Below the pieces are notes generated by a model. It was given only the letters and a program-made list of their open reading frames with translations. It had not been told where the DNA came from and did no database searches. Below, piece by piece: positions 44,662-56,970 of a DNA stretch of 64,000 bases. This DNA is from Sanghuangporus weigelae (Eukaryota; Basidiomycota; Agaricomycetes; Hymenochaetales; Hymenochaetaceae). Location: contig CP137325.1 of NCBI GenBank assembly GCA_033182465.1, positions 1,364,001 through 1,428,000 on the forward strand, in the 5' to 3' direction. Every line of letters starts with the position of its first letter. Positions within the stretch are counted from its first letter, which is position 1. The position numbers and the translations under genes were made by a program.

Positions 44662-45654
44662 ATGTCCTCAACGTCTGACGTCTGCACATCGGAGCCGACT
44701 GTTCTTCCTATGCACACCTCGACCATGCATTCAAGCGAAAGCAGTACGGTTGATATTGATGCGGACGCACGTTCGGACTACTCGTCGTCAAATTCGTCAC
44801 TTTCTGAAAGCGCCTCAGACGCGAGTCTGGACAAGTGGATGCCGGGAGGTGCTTACGTTCCCGTGCATCGTCGCCGCCGTTCAGGTTCTAACACTACAAG
44901 CACGAGTGCAAGCACTGCACCTACATCAATATCATCTTCCCGTCTTCCATCGAAGAATTCATTCGTACCACCGGCAAAGTCCCGCCCGGGCATGTACACG
45001 CGCAGCGAGCTCCTCGCACTCGCGCCATCCTCGCTTATATACGCGTCACTTCACCCGCTGATTACGCCCGCGCTCCTCGCGAAGCATCCGAGGATTCTGC
45101 GTTCGAGAGGAGACGGTGTTGTGCGTGCGCTCGACATGGCGCGTCACGATTCGAACTCGGGTCCAAGTTTGCACTCCCATCCCGCCCAGTTCAACTTTGC
45201 GTCTCAGCAATCGGAAGCTACCGCGAAGATGGGGGCTCGCGTCGACGCGCATGCGCAAATGCAAACGCAAAGCGCACTCGTGCCATCCTCAAGACCTTCG
45301 CTTGCATCGCCTACGACCCACGTCAAAGCGCAGCAATCATGTGTGAGCCATAACCTACCTCGATCCACCCGTCGTTGGGACCGCGGCCGCCGTCGCGGCA
45401 ACGCCAACCCCAGCGCGACATACCAATGCAACTTTGCTCAACAAGCCAGTACTAATTCAAGCGCTCATTCCGGGAACGCAAACAACACGAATGCAAACCT
45501 AGACCCGAGTCCATCTCCAAACCTGACTCCGGAAAAGAACACGATGAAGGCTTTCGTTCCTGCTCCAACGTCGAACCCGAATCGCCACCGTCGCCAACGG
45601 CTCGACGTGGCCGTTCTTAACTCGTGGCGCACTTCGCAGGCCGTCGCTGCCTGA
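44662..45654 (+). CDS. Low-complexity protein with a putative eIF4E-binding motif
   Basis: A single exon of 330 codons, start 44662 (MSSTSDVCTSEPTV); the upstream in-frame ATG at 44632 adds ten unconserved residues. The protein is rich in Ser, Asn, Ala and Arg and has no folded domain that I recognise. Two short segments stand out: DKWMPGGAYVPVHRRRR near residue 65 and RPGMYTRSELLALAPSS near 110. YTRSELL fits YxxxxL(hydrophobic), the canonical eIF4E-binding motif, and is close to the forms in metazoan 4E-T and Cup as I remember them. A third, FVPAPTSNPNRHRRQRLDVA, closes the C-terminus. The MCB palindrome upstream suggests cell-cycle regulation. Function is inferred from one short motif only. 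Confidence 0.65.
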   Translation: MSSTSDVCTSEPTVLPMHTSTMHSSESSTVDIDADARSDYSSSNSSLSESASDASLDKWMPGGAYVPVHRRRRSGSNTTSTSASTAPTSISSSRLPSKNSFVPPAKSRPGMYTRSELLALAPSSLIYASLHPLITPALLAKHPRILRSRGDGVVRALDMARHDSNSGPSLHSHPAQFNFASQQSEATAKMGARVDAHAQMQTQSALVPSSRPSLASPTTHVKAQQSCVSHNLPRSTRRWDRGRRRGNANPSATYQCNFAQQASTNSSAHSGNANNTNANLDPSPSPNLTPEKNTMKAFVPAPTSNPNRHRRQRLDVAVLNSWRTSQAVAA

Positions 45655-46104
45655 TTCCCGAGCAATACCAGTATCAACACTGCCACTTTCAACTTAATCA
45701 CTGTTTTTCTTTTCTATAGGAAGTAAGGGAAAAGAGGGGAAAAACAAAAAACATAATGTAATTCCGAAAACGGGCAGAGGGGAAAATATTGTACATGAAT
45801 GCAATAATTATTCAGTCAGTCTGTGATAACGTTAAACAAACAAAAATGAGATAGTAATTTACTGTTGTTTACCAGTTATTATCTATTGACGAGTAGAAAT
45901 TTCGACAGAGTGAAATCAGACATAACAGCAGCCGACGATACGGCTGCTGGTTTCAAACCAGTGCGCATGCAAGTATTGTATATACCGGAAAGATGAAGAT
46001 AGTTGCATCTTGTCTCCCTTTTACTTGATTGGGCGATATACGAATACGGTTGAGAAGATAAGTCCAAAACCGAGAAGGAGCAACACAAGCATCGCCCGAC
46101 ACCC
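45655..46104. other. Convergent 3' intergenic region
   Basis: AT-rich spacer between two convergent genes. It contains the 3' UTRs of both and no other feature that I can support. Confidence 0.6.
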
Positions 46105-47213
46105 TCAATCGTAATCGCCACCTGTCCAATACAAGTAATCCAGAAACAAGTCAGACCAGTCCAAGTATAACGAGAGATAGCAGGAATGACTCACCAGCAT
46201 CGCCACCTCCACCACCATCGCCCAAGTCGTCCAAATCATCTCCTTCCCCATTGTCAAAGTAATCCTGCACGTAGTCATTATCGTCGTACTCGTCCTCGAC
46301 GTCGTAGTCCGATCCTTCTTGTCCGCCTTCGGCCTCGGACCCCGCGCCGGAGGCTTTGTCTGAAGTGGGCTCCTGGATGAAAAGATATGTGATCAGAGGT
46401 GGGGATAGAAGGGACAGAGATGAAGAAAAGGACGAACCTCTTCACCGTCGGCGCCTTCTGCGGCAATCTCGTCAAGTTTAACCTTCTTCCTCGACGCTTT
46501 CTTCTCTGTTCATTTAACGTGCAATAGGCGGAAAGCAAGTTCCTCAATCAGTACCTAAGATACAAACGCGCAAGTCTAATGAACCACTGCGAACCTTTCC
46601 TTCGTCTCCTAGGGTTGAAGTAGTCCTCGAATATCTCTTGCGGGAAGAACGGCTGGTGCAAATCCTTGCGCTTCAATGTAGGCTGCGCAGCAGGTGAGGG
46701 ACGGTATTTGTCCGAATAGCGTGGAAGGTCTACAGGGACGGAACAGCACAAGAAACCCGACAATACAGCACACACCATGCAAATTGAAGGGAAGAAAACT
46801 CATTGTTTAGCTTGGCTACCTGGAAGAAACATAGGAAAGAACGCACCATCCGACTTGGTCGTCTCGACCAAATAATATTTGCTCCCTCTTAAGCGCTCGA
46901 CGAACCCATTCTGCAACGCACAGATCTTCTTCTCTTCCTCCGTCGGCGCGGTCAACACAGGCAGCGGATCCATGGCCTACTTATCACAGCGCCATGCGAT
47001 ACCACACAAACGCAAACGATATAGTACGACGACAATATTCAATGTAAGATTCATAAGAATGACATGCCTAGCGTGACTTACTGGATAGAGCTCTGCCTGC
47101 TCTCTCGATATGTTTTGGATGTCTGCAAAGGTGAGACCCATAGGCGGAAGATTGCCTGAGCCAAATCCACCGCGACCGCCTCCGAGTCGACCTCCTCTTC
47201 CGCCTCGAGACAT
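46105..47213 (-). CDS. RPC31: RNA polymerase III subunit RPC7 (Rpc31)
   Basis: Subunit of the RPC82/34/31 subcomplex needed for Pol III initiation. Start 47213: a Gly/Arg-rich opening, then GNLPPMGLTFADIQNISREQ, the conserved RPC7 N-terminus. After an intron: MDPLPVLTAPTEEEKKICAL and QNGFVERLKRSKYYLVETTK. Later exons give DLPRYSDKYRPSPAAQPTLK and HQPFFPQEIFEDYFNPRRRR, then KKVKLDEIAAEG. The C-terminus is the strongly acidic tail usual in this family (DYDVEDEYDDNDYVQDYF, GEGDDLDDLGDGGGG), ending GDYD at 46105. About six introns. It lies 263 bp downstream of, and on the same strand as, YRA1. Confidence 0.92.
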
Positions 47214-47476
47214 GGCTGATTACCAAGTTCAGAGCAACTTCAAGGAATGAGCTCAAATTTCATGCCAACTTGAATACGCCGATCATCTGACGATCTTCTT
47301 AAGCATGTGACTAGGGACAAAATGCATTCTGCGCGCAGACATCTCTGAAGGGGCGGGAAAGACTGTACTGTATATTCAGACCGAGAAACAAAGACATAGT
47401 AGGTATGGTATGATCATCATAAGAAATCGCAGAGACAAGAGAACTATCAGTAGAAACAGGAACCAATCAACCATCT

Positions 47477-49124
47477 TCATGCCGCTGTAACGGTGGCAGG
47501 AGGATTCGCAGACGAAGTATAGTCCTATGTGGACAAAGATATTATCGGATGAATATTGGCGTCACGACAGAGTCGAATAAGATTCTATACCTCCATCTCA
47601 GCGTCGAGATCCTCAGCGCTCTTCTGAGGACGCGTGTTCCGCACCCTGCGTCCGCGTCTTCCACGTCCAACCCTGCCAGTCCTTACCAGCGAAATGTAAT
47701 CGAAACCGTCAAAAGGCAGCCCGTGACAAGTAACTTGGAGATAACAAACCTCTGGACACCGTCCATGGGAGCACCGCCAACAACGGCTGCGGATGTTGCG
47801 GGAGCAACACGTGAAGTGAGCGACGGAGGCGGCACCTTCGCGGGGTCGAAGATGAGCTCGATCTTCATTGGCCTCTCTGTGATGTTGGGAAGAAGCGTCA
47901 CGAAAGGCGTATTGTTGTGAGATGAGAAACGGCGACGGCGAGATGTATCAGGTAAATATGCGTAAAGAAGAGGGGAGTTGATCAGTTGAATCATCACACG
48001 AAGACTCGTCAACGCAGACAAAAGGAACGAATCGCTCGTCGGTCAATAAACACCAGTCCATCGGCCCGGACGAAGCTCTAGGGAAAAGCATAAATCGCCG
48101 TTCGTTCAAGCCATCGATGCAACCACCTGAAGGAAAGACACAACCCCCTCACAGCGCGAGTTATAAAGCTGACTATCAAGCTCATTCTCCACGCCCAAGA
48201 AATTGTGTTTACCATTCAGCTACCGAGTCACGTCCATCAGCCGACCTGGGCGACGTACAAGACTGAGCGGACAGAGGGATGAACTGTAGTTGAGGATCAA
48301 CTACCGCTGGCCAAGCGGAAGGATCTCTCAACTCTGGCATGCTCGTGGCTAGGCCTACCGAGCAGCTATCACCTCGTGGTAGGGACCTGACTGAATATTG
48401 CGAAAACCAGCGTCAGATCCGTCGGAATGTATTGCTTCGTCCGGACCGAGACCACAATAACCCCGGTCCCGATACACAGTAGTTGAGAACCGAGCGAAGT
48501 AGTAAGGAGTTCGTAGGGAGAATGATACTAACTGCCGTCGATAAGTCGGTTATTGTATTCCTGGTAAGCCTTGTTCGCGTCGCCTTGACGAGAAAAGACG
48601 ACAGTCGCCGTTCCGGTCCACTTGCCCTGCGGATTGAAATGGAGTTGAACGCTTCTAGTTGGACCAACTGTCGAGGTGAACAATTCCTGAAGAACGGTTG
48701 TCATCAGAATCACATTCCCGTTTCAAGAAAAAACGTGATGCATACCTTGATTTGTTGTTCGTTCACATCCAGAGGGAGGCCCGAAACGATGATCTTCTCA
48801 GCGCCTTGGGGAGTAAAGATAACCTTCGTGGCAGATTGCGTGACGCCAGCCTTCTTCGCTGCCGCCTTAGCCGCAGTGGTGTTACTGGTACCTAAGACTT
48901 TCGCACGCGCACTACGGACGGGACGACGACCGCCTCGAGAAACCCTCCTGCCGGTCTTCTTGACCTGGATGATCTTGAGAACGCACGAACGCGAAAGAGA
49001 AAAAGGTGGGATCGTGAGTCAATGACAATATTCAATCATTTTGGTTTTTTCACCGCCGTCGAGCAGGGCGGTTCCAATACGGGAGAGTAGAAGAAATACC
49101 AACTTCGTCGAGAGACTTGTCCAT
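47477..49124 (-). CDS. YRA1: mRNA export adaptor YRA1/ALYREF
   Basis: TREX-associated RNA-binding adaptor that recruits the Mex67 export receptor. Start 49124, MDKSLDE, is the conserved REF N-terminal box, followed after an intron by IIQVKKTGRRVSRGGRRP (RG-rich). The RRM starts KIIVSGLPLDVNEQQIK (RNP2), continues ELFTSTVGPTRSVQLHF and GKWTGTATVVFSRQ (RNP1), then NNRLIDGKRPMKIELIFDP. The tail has TGRVGRRGRR and DLDAEME, the C-terminal REF box, ending PPATVTAA. The RRM is split between LIDG and RPMK by a 656-nt intron (47877-48532), roughly ten times the usual length here. It is divergent from CAF40, with 463 bp shared between starts. Confidence 0.92.
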
Positions 49125-49587
49125 GATAGCTGTTACGATTTGAGAGTAAGTTAGAGAAGTAGATACGTGGGCGCTTGAGTGGCTTGTTGAGCGACAGCAG
49201 TGGTTGGTGGTGGTTGGGAACAAAGGGTTAACTGCCGGATGCAGTGCCTTTATAACACGTCAGCGGAGTCTGAATGTAGTGACCCACCAGTAACCAAATT
49301 GGGAAGGCCGCAGTCACAAGCCAACAATATTGGTCATTTATTGTTGTCGACATGCAAAAGCTGAGATTTTGATTGCATAGACAGAACGTAGGCTGTCTCG
49401 GAGGTGCGCTCGTTCTCTAAACAAGCAGTTTGGTCGAGAATTAATTATTTCGAATATCTTCCAGATGGCAACACGTGAGGCGTGACGACAGATTCCGCAT
49501 TGGGACAAACCGGCGGTGGATTGGAATTTCCGTGTATTGCTTGCTCCTCTCATCTTCCCTTCATCTCCTCCCCTCGCCCGCCGAGCG

Positions 49588-50816
49588 ATGTCCAGTCTAC
49601 ATTCACCACGGCCAATGTCGTACATGCAACACACACCGTATGCCGCTTATCAAGCTGCTGCAGCCGCTCGCGGAGGGGGCGGAGGGATGCCGACTGCGCA
49701 ACCCTTCGCTGACACTCCCCCGCCGATGTCTGCGCCCTCGCTGGGCCCGGCCACTCCACACCAAGCTGTAAACATTGGTCTTAGCATTTTTGGTGGTCCT
49801 AGTACTGCTGTAGGAGCTCTTGGCGCTGCCGGAGTTATCGGGGCCTTGCCGCAGCAACAGCAGCAGCAATTGATGCAACAAGAGGAGAGCAAGATCTATG
49901 CGTTGGTTATTGATTTGATGGATGTGAATACCCGTGAAGCTGCTCTGCTTGAGCTGAGCAAGAAAAGAGAGCAATATGATGATCTTGCGCTTGTTCTCTG
50001 GCATTCTTTTGGTGAGCCTCTTGTTAATCACATTTGACTGTACTCTGACACTATTGAACAGGCATCATGTCAGCATTACTTCAAGAAATCGTCTCCGTAT
50101 ACCCTCTCCTATGTCCACCAAATCTTACCGCTCATGTTTCGAACCGCGTCTGCAACGCTCTTGCACTCCTCCAATGCGTCGCCTCGCACTCAGAAACACG
50201 CCAACTCTTCCTTAACGCACACATCCCCCTCTTCCTCTATCCCTTCCTCAACACCACCTCAAAAACTCGGCCATTCGAGTATCTTCGCCTTACTTCGCTC
50301 GGTGTCATCGGCGCTCTAGTCAAGCAGAACGATAACACTGCTGTCATTCATTTCTTATTGTCGACGGAGATAATCCCATTATGCTTGAGGATCATGGAGA
50401 CGGGAAGCGAATTGTCCAAAACAGTCGCGATCTTCATCGTACAGAAGATACTTCTTGATGAGACCGGGTTGACGTATATCTGCCATACTTACGAACGGTT
50501 CTTCGCCGTCGTCACCGTGCTGAGCAATATGGTTTCGCAACTTGTCGAAACGCAGGCTGTGCGTCTCCTAAAACACGTCGTTCGGTGCTATCTCCGGTTA
50601 AGTGACAACCCAAAGTATGTTTGCATTGCTGATTGTCGATTGTTTAATTGCTGATATTGATGTGTGCGCTTCTACTCTACTAGAGCTCGTGAGGCCCTTC
50701 GTACATGCCTTCCGGAACCTCTACGCGACCAGACCTTCAGTGCTCTCCTGAAAGGAGATCAAGTCACCAAACGTTGCCTTGCGACGCTCCAAAACAACCT
50801 TGCCGAGCATAACTAG
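49588..50816 (+). CDS. CAF40: CCR4-NOT subunit CAF40/RCD1/CNOT9
   Basis: Armadillo-repeat subunit of the CCR4-NOT deadenylase, binding NOT1 and silencing factors. Start 49588; the first 90 residues are Pro/Gln/Ala-rich. The conserved domain starts [20 protein letters not shown], then [17 protein letters not shown]; an intron joins [20 protein letters not shown], followed by [40 protein letters not shown] and [20 protein letters not shown]. After a second intron, [20 protein letters not shown] leads to [13 protein letters not shown] and the stop at 50816. The domain is nearly invariant across eukaryotes, so the call is firm. About 320 residues, slightly longer than human CNOT9 because of the N-terminal extension. 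Confidence 0.95.
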
Positions 50817-51671
50817 GTCGATGTTGGAGCATTCTACTGCCTACCACCACCACCGAGAACATCATCGAAACACGGCAATATCTGCATTATATCACGCATA
50901 TCGCTCTTTTCTCTGCTATGCTGTCTTTCAAAATCTATCTATTCCGGTTTCGTCTTCAAACTGCTCACGCTAATACTGTTTATCCACGTCCCTGACCCTA
51001 TTCATATTTTCTCGGCTTTCGTTCGTGTCTGTTGTCATTTGTATTCCTGTCTTGTCCCATCTCTGTCTTTTCTATTCTTTGACCTTTGATCTTGGTAACA
51101 ATACCGATTGAAATACTCAAGACATATATTGTAGGTACTTATTCGTCGGAGAACAAAGTTGTATAAACAGTTGGAACGATAACGCAATGATATAGTTGTT
51201 TGCATCCTTCGTCTTATGCCATTAAGTTATAGGTTTGTGACAGATCTTTGGACTTTGGATAACGAAGTGATCAGGCCTATCGGGGACAAATGCCTCCATG
51301 GCTAGGCGTAAAGCTATACAGAGAATGGACGAGTGTCCATCGACCAAATTCAATCCCACGAAATGCGAGGAACTAGGAGATGGTACGTGTCAGATAATAC
51401 AGATTGTCTTTTCCAAATAATGTCAAGCCAAGCAACCGCGAAATTATTTTACGCTGAGATGGACGGCCGAAGACGAACGGAACGGATGTGATTGGGTCTT
51501 TACTCCGAGAAAGGGCTCCGATTCTCACGATTAGGATTGGTTGCTTCTTTCGTTGTAGTCACTGCGTAAAGGGCTCCGTCATTCACGTAACTCTTACTTT
51601 CTTACCACCATCTCCTCTCTTCTCTTCAGCCTCGGCTCAATAGAGCATTTCTGCGAAGTGCGCCATCGACG
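50817..51671. other. Intergenic spacer
   Basis: CAF40 3' region and KGD2 promoter. The pyrimidine-rich 51590-51660 just before the KGD2 start is usual for basidiomycete promoters. Nothing else is recognised. Confidence 0.6.
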
Positions 51672-53513
51672 ATGCTCTCAAAGCGTGTTGTCGCTGCAGC
51701 GCGTGGTAGCGGTCGTTCGTTGCTCGCTGGCAAGTCGGGCACACCGAAGGCAGCTGTGCTGTCCTTCGTGTGGTACGTCATTCTTCATCCCGGCCGTTTA
51801 TCTATTCGGAAATTGATCAGTAATATTGTAGGCAAACAACAGGCACATATGTTCTCCGCTCCCAATTCCACTCAACGCATCTCTTACAAGGTTCGCGTCA
51901 CAAGTTCAAATCACTTCTCTTAGCAAACGCATGTCCCATGACACAAAAATTTCGATGTACATATGCATCGTTATTATAGACGAGGTCGTGAAGGTCCCTA
52001 CAATGGCAGAATCCATCTCGGAAGGTACCTTGAAGACGTGGAATAAGAAAGTGGGAGACCACGTTGAGCAAGATGAAGAGGTTGCTTCCATCGAAACCGA
52101 CAAGGCAAGTTGCGCTGTTTTAGCTGGCACTTTCTGTTCAAAGTCATCCCTATCAGACGATCACATTTGATTCCTTATAACCCGAGTTTCAGCTATGCTT
52201 GCAACTACTGACACGTCTGCATCTAAATTTAGATCGACGTTTCTGTAAATGCACCTAAAGCGGGGAAGATCACGGAACTACTCGCAGAAGAAGAATCTAC
52301 AGTCACCGTCGGACAAGATCTCTTCAAGTTCGAACCCGGAGCAGCTGGTGAAGGTAATTTTTTTGCCAAATGTAGAGTTGATTTCCTGTAAATTTAAATT
52401 TATTCTGCCCAACAGCGCCTTCCAAAAAGCCCTCAGAGGAGCCTAAACCTCAGGAAACTCCAAAAGAAGAGCCTAAGCCGTCCGAGACGCCCAAAGAAGA
52501 GCCTAAACCGGCGGAGACGCCCAAGAAGGAGCAACCTTCGAAACCATCGCCTCCTCCCCCTCCTCCGCCAAAACCAGCTGCCAAAGAGTCTACTGAGAAG
52601 CCCGAAAATTCTCCTGCGCCTAAAATCCCAGGCTCACGTAACGAAACGCGTGTGAAGATGTCCCGTATGCGTTTGCGCATAGCCGAACGATTGAAGGAGT
52701 CCCAGAATGCTGCTGCCTCGCTGACGACGTTCAACGAGATCGATATGTCTGCTTTGATGGAAATGCGAAAACGCTTCAAGGACCAGGTGCTGAAAGAACA
52801 TGAAGTGAAGCTCGGCTTCATGAGTGCGTTTGCAAAGGCCTCGTGTCTGGCGTTGAAGGAGATTCCTGCTGCGAACGCTTCGATCGAAGAAGACGAGATT
52901 GTTTATAGGGATTACGTCGATTTGAGCGTGGCTGTTGCGACTCCTAGGGGACTTGTGACTCCCGTCGTGCGTAATGCCGAGCAGATGGGATTCGTTGAGA
53001 TTGAGAGGGAGATTGCTGCGCTGGGCAAAAAGGCGCGTGACGGGAAGTTGTCGATTGAAGACATGGCTGGTGGTACCTTCACCATGTATGTGTTTCTATA
53101 CCGTTATGGCGAGTTTTTCGTACTAATTTGAACGCCTCGTCTAGCTCAAATGGTGGTGTCTTTGGTTCGCTATTTGGTACTCCGATCATCAACCTCCCTC
53201 AGGCTGCTGTTCTCGGTATGACTCTTCGTGGCACTCGCATTTTAAAAAAAATTTAGACCTTTCTCAGGCATGCACACGATCAAGGAGAGACCTGTCGTAG
53301 TCAATGGCGAGATTGTTGTCCGCCCGATTATGGTTGTCGCACTGACCTACGACCACCGCTTGCTTGATGGGCGTGAAGCTGTCACCTTCCTCGGTAAGTT
53401 CTTACTCCTGTGAAAATATCACGCCGGCTGGAATGAATCATTGATTTTTCTCCCGCCTCGTTACAGTCAAGGTCCGCGATTACATCGAGGATCCGGTCAA
53501 GATGCTTCTTTAG
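51672..53513 (+). CDS. KGD2: Dihydrolipoyllysine succinyltransferase, E2 of 2-oxoglutarate dehydrogenase
   Basis: E2 core of the mitochondrial 2-oxoglutarate dehydrogenase complex (TCA cycle), transferring succinyl from lipoate to CoA. Start 51672: [20 protein letters not shown] is a mitochondrial presequence. The lipoyl domain reads [20 protein letters not shown] to IETDKIDVSV (lipoylated Lys in ETDK). The linker has repeated ETPKEEPKP units and a run of prolines in place of a classical E3-binding domain, as in other fungal KGD2. The catalytic domain starts [20 protein letters not shown] and includes [38 protein letters not shown] and the active-site [12 protein letters not shown]. The stop is at 53513. 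About six short introns. Confidence 0.95.
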
Positions 53514-56500
53514 ATCATAGAAGTAGGTGGTATAAATCGCTCCTTCTTAATTTGAGTACGGACTTATACTACTTACTTACTTCCTTCGCTCGGCATCGTG
53601 CTTTCCAACGCCATTTGTTAGCATTCGCTCACAGCCTTAGTACTTCTAATAAAGTTCCATATTTTGATTCAGGTTTATGTTAAACGCTATTGCGGCTCAC
53701 AGACGGTGCTCTGTGACTTCGACGCCGCTCGCGATTTTGTTTGGCAACAAGCGTGCCATCGAATTGAAGGTGAAAACTTTTGTCAACTTCTATCTCATCT
53801 CTAGTGTTTGTTCTCCGTCATGAAACAAAGTGAAGAAGCAGTGAACCTGCGGGAGGTCGAGGTATACTTATAGATAGCGATTTACGCGACGCGAACATTT
53901 TTCATTAAGATGACCTCGGAGTCCGTACAGCACAATCTGATCTCGGTTTTCCTGAACTAACTGTGAATGAGGAATGCTTATGTAATAAAACAGTCCACGT
54001 CTGCAAACAATAACTCTATTCACAAAGAGTTATTAGAACACAAAACGCCGTCCGGTAAAGTGAAGGTTCGATTCTCCGGTGTCCGTTACTGAGAATAAGA
54101 TGACTCATCAGCTTTCTTTCATTATCTATATACGATTTTTAGGTCACAGGTTTGGATAGTAAGGTATGCATCTGGATTCTGGTGTGCCTGATGAGGACCT
54201 CCTTGTCACTCTCAGTCCACTCAGGGAACAGGCGGCTAACTAAGATTGGGAGAAGTTCTGGTGTAAAGTCAGCGTATGATCTCTCAGGCAGTTCAAGCAA
54301 GTCTCACACGGAAGGAAGTAGAAAGCAGCCCTCCGTCCTCTTCCCTCCTTGGAGCAAAGAAAATAAAAGGGCATGACGGACCAATATGATGATTATTTCA
54401 AAAAGTTGCGGGTGAGTTCGTTTCTGTTCTTAAAGTTCCTGGCATGCAAAACCACAGAAGAAACTTTCGCTGGAAAACCTAGAAGGATTTCCAATAGTCA
54501 TCAGTGTCATCATTATCACGCTGAATCGGTAGGGTTAGGCATCGAAATTGTCTGCAACGATCGAGAGCTTCGTCAAATAAAGCCGCGGAAATTTAGAGCA
54601 AGTGCGAGGTTGACCAGGGTTTGAATACGTGAGTAAGAAGAGTAAAGGAAGGACCCTGTACTTTGTAGCCGAAGCGAAAATGAGAGATGCCTGAGATAAA
54701 CTAAAGCAAATTCGTGCCGCGAAGATTAGTTGACATGTAGAAAAATAACTACGAAGAGGCGAGTGCCGTTCTGAGCTGTGTCTTCCGTCATCGGGAACGA
54801 TGATCTATGTCGGATCTCCTTTCTGTCCCATTTGTACAATATACGTATTGAGCTTAATATTCGCCGAACTTGCATTCTTACTTGTGTGTTTCTATACAGT
54901 CGTCGGAACGTCCGGGAATACAGAGAAGAGAAATTGGATACCGTTAGGCTTGGAAGATGAGATATTATCTCTCAGATCTAAGTCTATAGTGCTCCTTGCG
55001 ACGCTAGAAGATCAAACCAAGGGACCGGGAAGAAAAATGAATACCGTATTTTATCCTCTTATCGATGACACCAGATATAACGCTTCCGAGGTGGGAGGTG
55101 GAGATTGAAGGCTTCCTAAGGCAGCGCTCGAGGAAACGAGGTAGCCAGCTTGAGATGGTTAGCATTCCCGATTCTCATCGTTTGAAAACACGAGGACGAA
55201 AGCAACCGAATAGATCTAGTCCGAGCAATTGAGAAAGGCCCAGACAGAGCTCTCGTATTTACTTCCATACCTCGCATCCATACGTGGAGGACCGTGTAAG
55301 TGCTGGACTTACAGCGAGGAGATAGAGCTCAAGACCCAGTTCCGTGGCAATTCGTGATTCCAACAATAGACCCAGGAAAACAGGGGATCCCGTGAAGACA
55401 TGAATGTGTGCAATTAGGCCTTTGGGTGATTCAAATAGCAGGGCTATTCATTAATTAGAATAGCTTGGAGATGCTCCAAGAGTGTGGCCGAGGCTCCGAG
55501 AAAGAGGATCCTTCAGCAGCTTAGAGTCAAGGAGTACCCTTTAGGTCGAGAGAAGCGATGGATGCCCGAAGTACACCGGATAGAACATATAAACTTAGCA
55601 GAGAATGTGAGTTGGACACGCAGGATGCAGATGAGGGAGTTCATTTGAGGTACACGTGAACGTGTCCAGATCGGAGAGCGTCTTTAAAGGCACGACGGAA
55701 GATTTTGGAGCCAATCGCGAACTCCAAGAAGATAATCTTAGCGCGCGCACGAGTTCGCAGAATCAAAATATTTGAATTCACCGGGATAGTAGGATGACCC
55801 GAGGTGAAATTCGTATGATGATACGACCGTACATGGAGAAAGAAGTTAGAATATTGGCGCGACACTGCACGATAGAGGTATACGAACTGTCAAGGGTGAA
55901 GAGATGAAAGACGCGTTGGTGTGTGCACGGGTTTCATTAGATCATAAGTTGATGAGAAATAGGGTCATGCGAAGGCCCAGGAGCGCTGAGCTCCCGTAAT
56001 CGTTTGAATTCATCAATATCTGATGAATGCTGGACGTAATCTAACAAAGCGAACATCCGCTTGTAGATAAGGCTTCGGACAGAGAAAGCCTCCAACACTC
56101 CAGCACATTCACCGCTAGCTAGGTTTGAGCATTTGCCTTGAGGGTGAAAAGGGTGGGGAAGAACTGCCTTTTGTGGTGATTACAAATCGACTTGCATTTG
56201 AAGCGGAGCGAACGTTGTCGACCGACATAAGCGGCATCCAGCTAACGGCATTCAGGGCGCTGACCGGTACGTGTTCTCGTCGCTGTCCTTGACGGTGAGC
56301 TCGACTGGACTGACGGCAGTAACCGTGTCCGTGCTAGCAGTGACGAGCTCGCCTAGACAACGGCCATCAGAATAGCATCACTGCAACAGGCACCCTCGAC
56401 TTTCACACACCTCTGCCACCGTCAAATTGCCCAGAAACTCACATCAATATCCTCCAGAGCGTCCAGCAAATACATCCATCGTCGCCGAGAAGTATATACG

Positions 56501-56970
56501 GTCATAGCAGAGATAGCGGCTTAACTCGTGCGTGGTTGAAGAGAGCAAGAGTCAGTCGGAAGGAGCCCAGGTTTGAATCTCAGTCTGAAGCGGCGACAGC
56601 GGAATCCCTGTCGGAGTGTACACGTCCCTACGCGTATGTCGTTCCTCATTCGATCTCCGCGCAAATCGTACTCACTGCGCTCACCATCCTCATGGTCGTT
56701 GTCTGCTTGGTCGTCGTACTTGCTCATCATGCAGTTGTTGGACTTAACATTCAGTCCGAATCGATATCGAGCGTTGGCTCCAGGTCTCCGTGCCAAAATA
56801 CTTGGCTTTCTAAATATCGTGCGTGTCCTTCATTCGTATTCAAATAAATTCAAAAGATCTCATCATCGACTATACAAAGTTGAACTACTCACGAGTGTCT
56901 GAGCTTTGTAATCCACTCTAACACCTCATCAAGTTTTTGTCCCTCTTCGTCGACTTCCTCATTCCCGGTC
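53514..56970. other. 3.4 kb without a recognisable gene
   Basis: Only short frames are open, none with a motif, a codon pattern or a splice partner. Poly-purine stretches mark 55100-55900. A GGTTCGATTC T-arm-like sequence at about 54066 has no tRNA around it. The last 150 bases are the promoter of the Zn2Cys6 gene. Confidence 0.5.

Noticed and set aside
47945-47994. C/D-box snoRNA in the long YRA1 intron (GTGATGA and CTGA)
   Set aside because: Boxes are only about 45 nt apart with no closing stem.
54055-54085. GGTTCGATTC box B-like sequence
   Set aside because: Flanking bases do not form tRNA stems.
55640-55870. Possible 18S rRNA fragment around gaggtgaaattcg
   Set aside because: Only about 13 bases resemble 18S rRNA; the surroundings do not align, so chance is likely.
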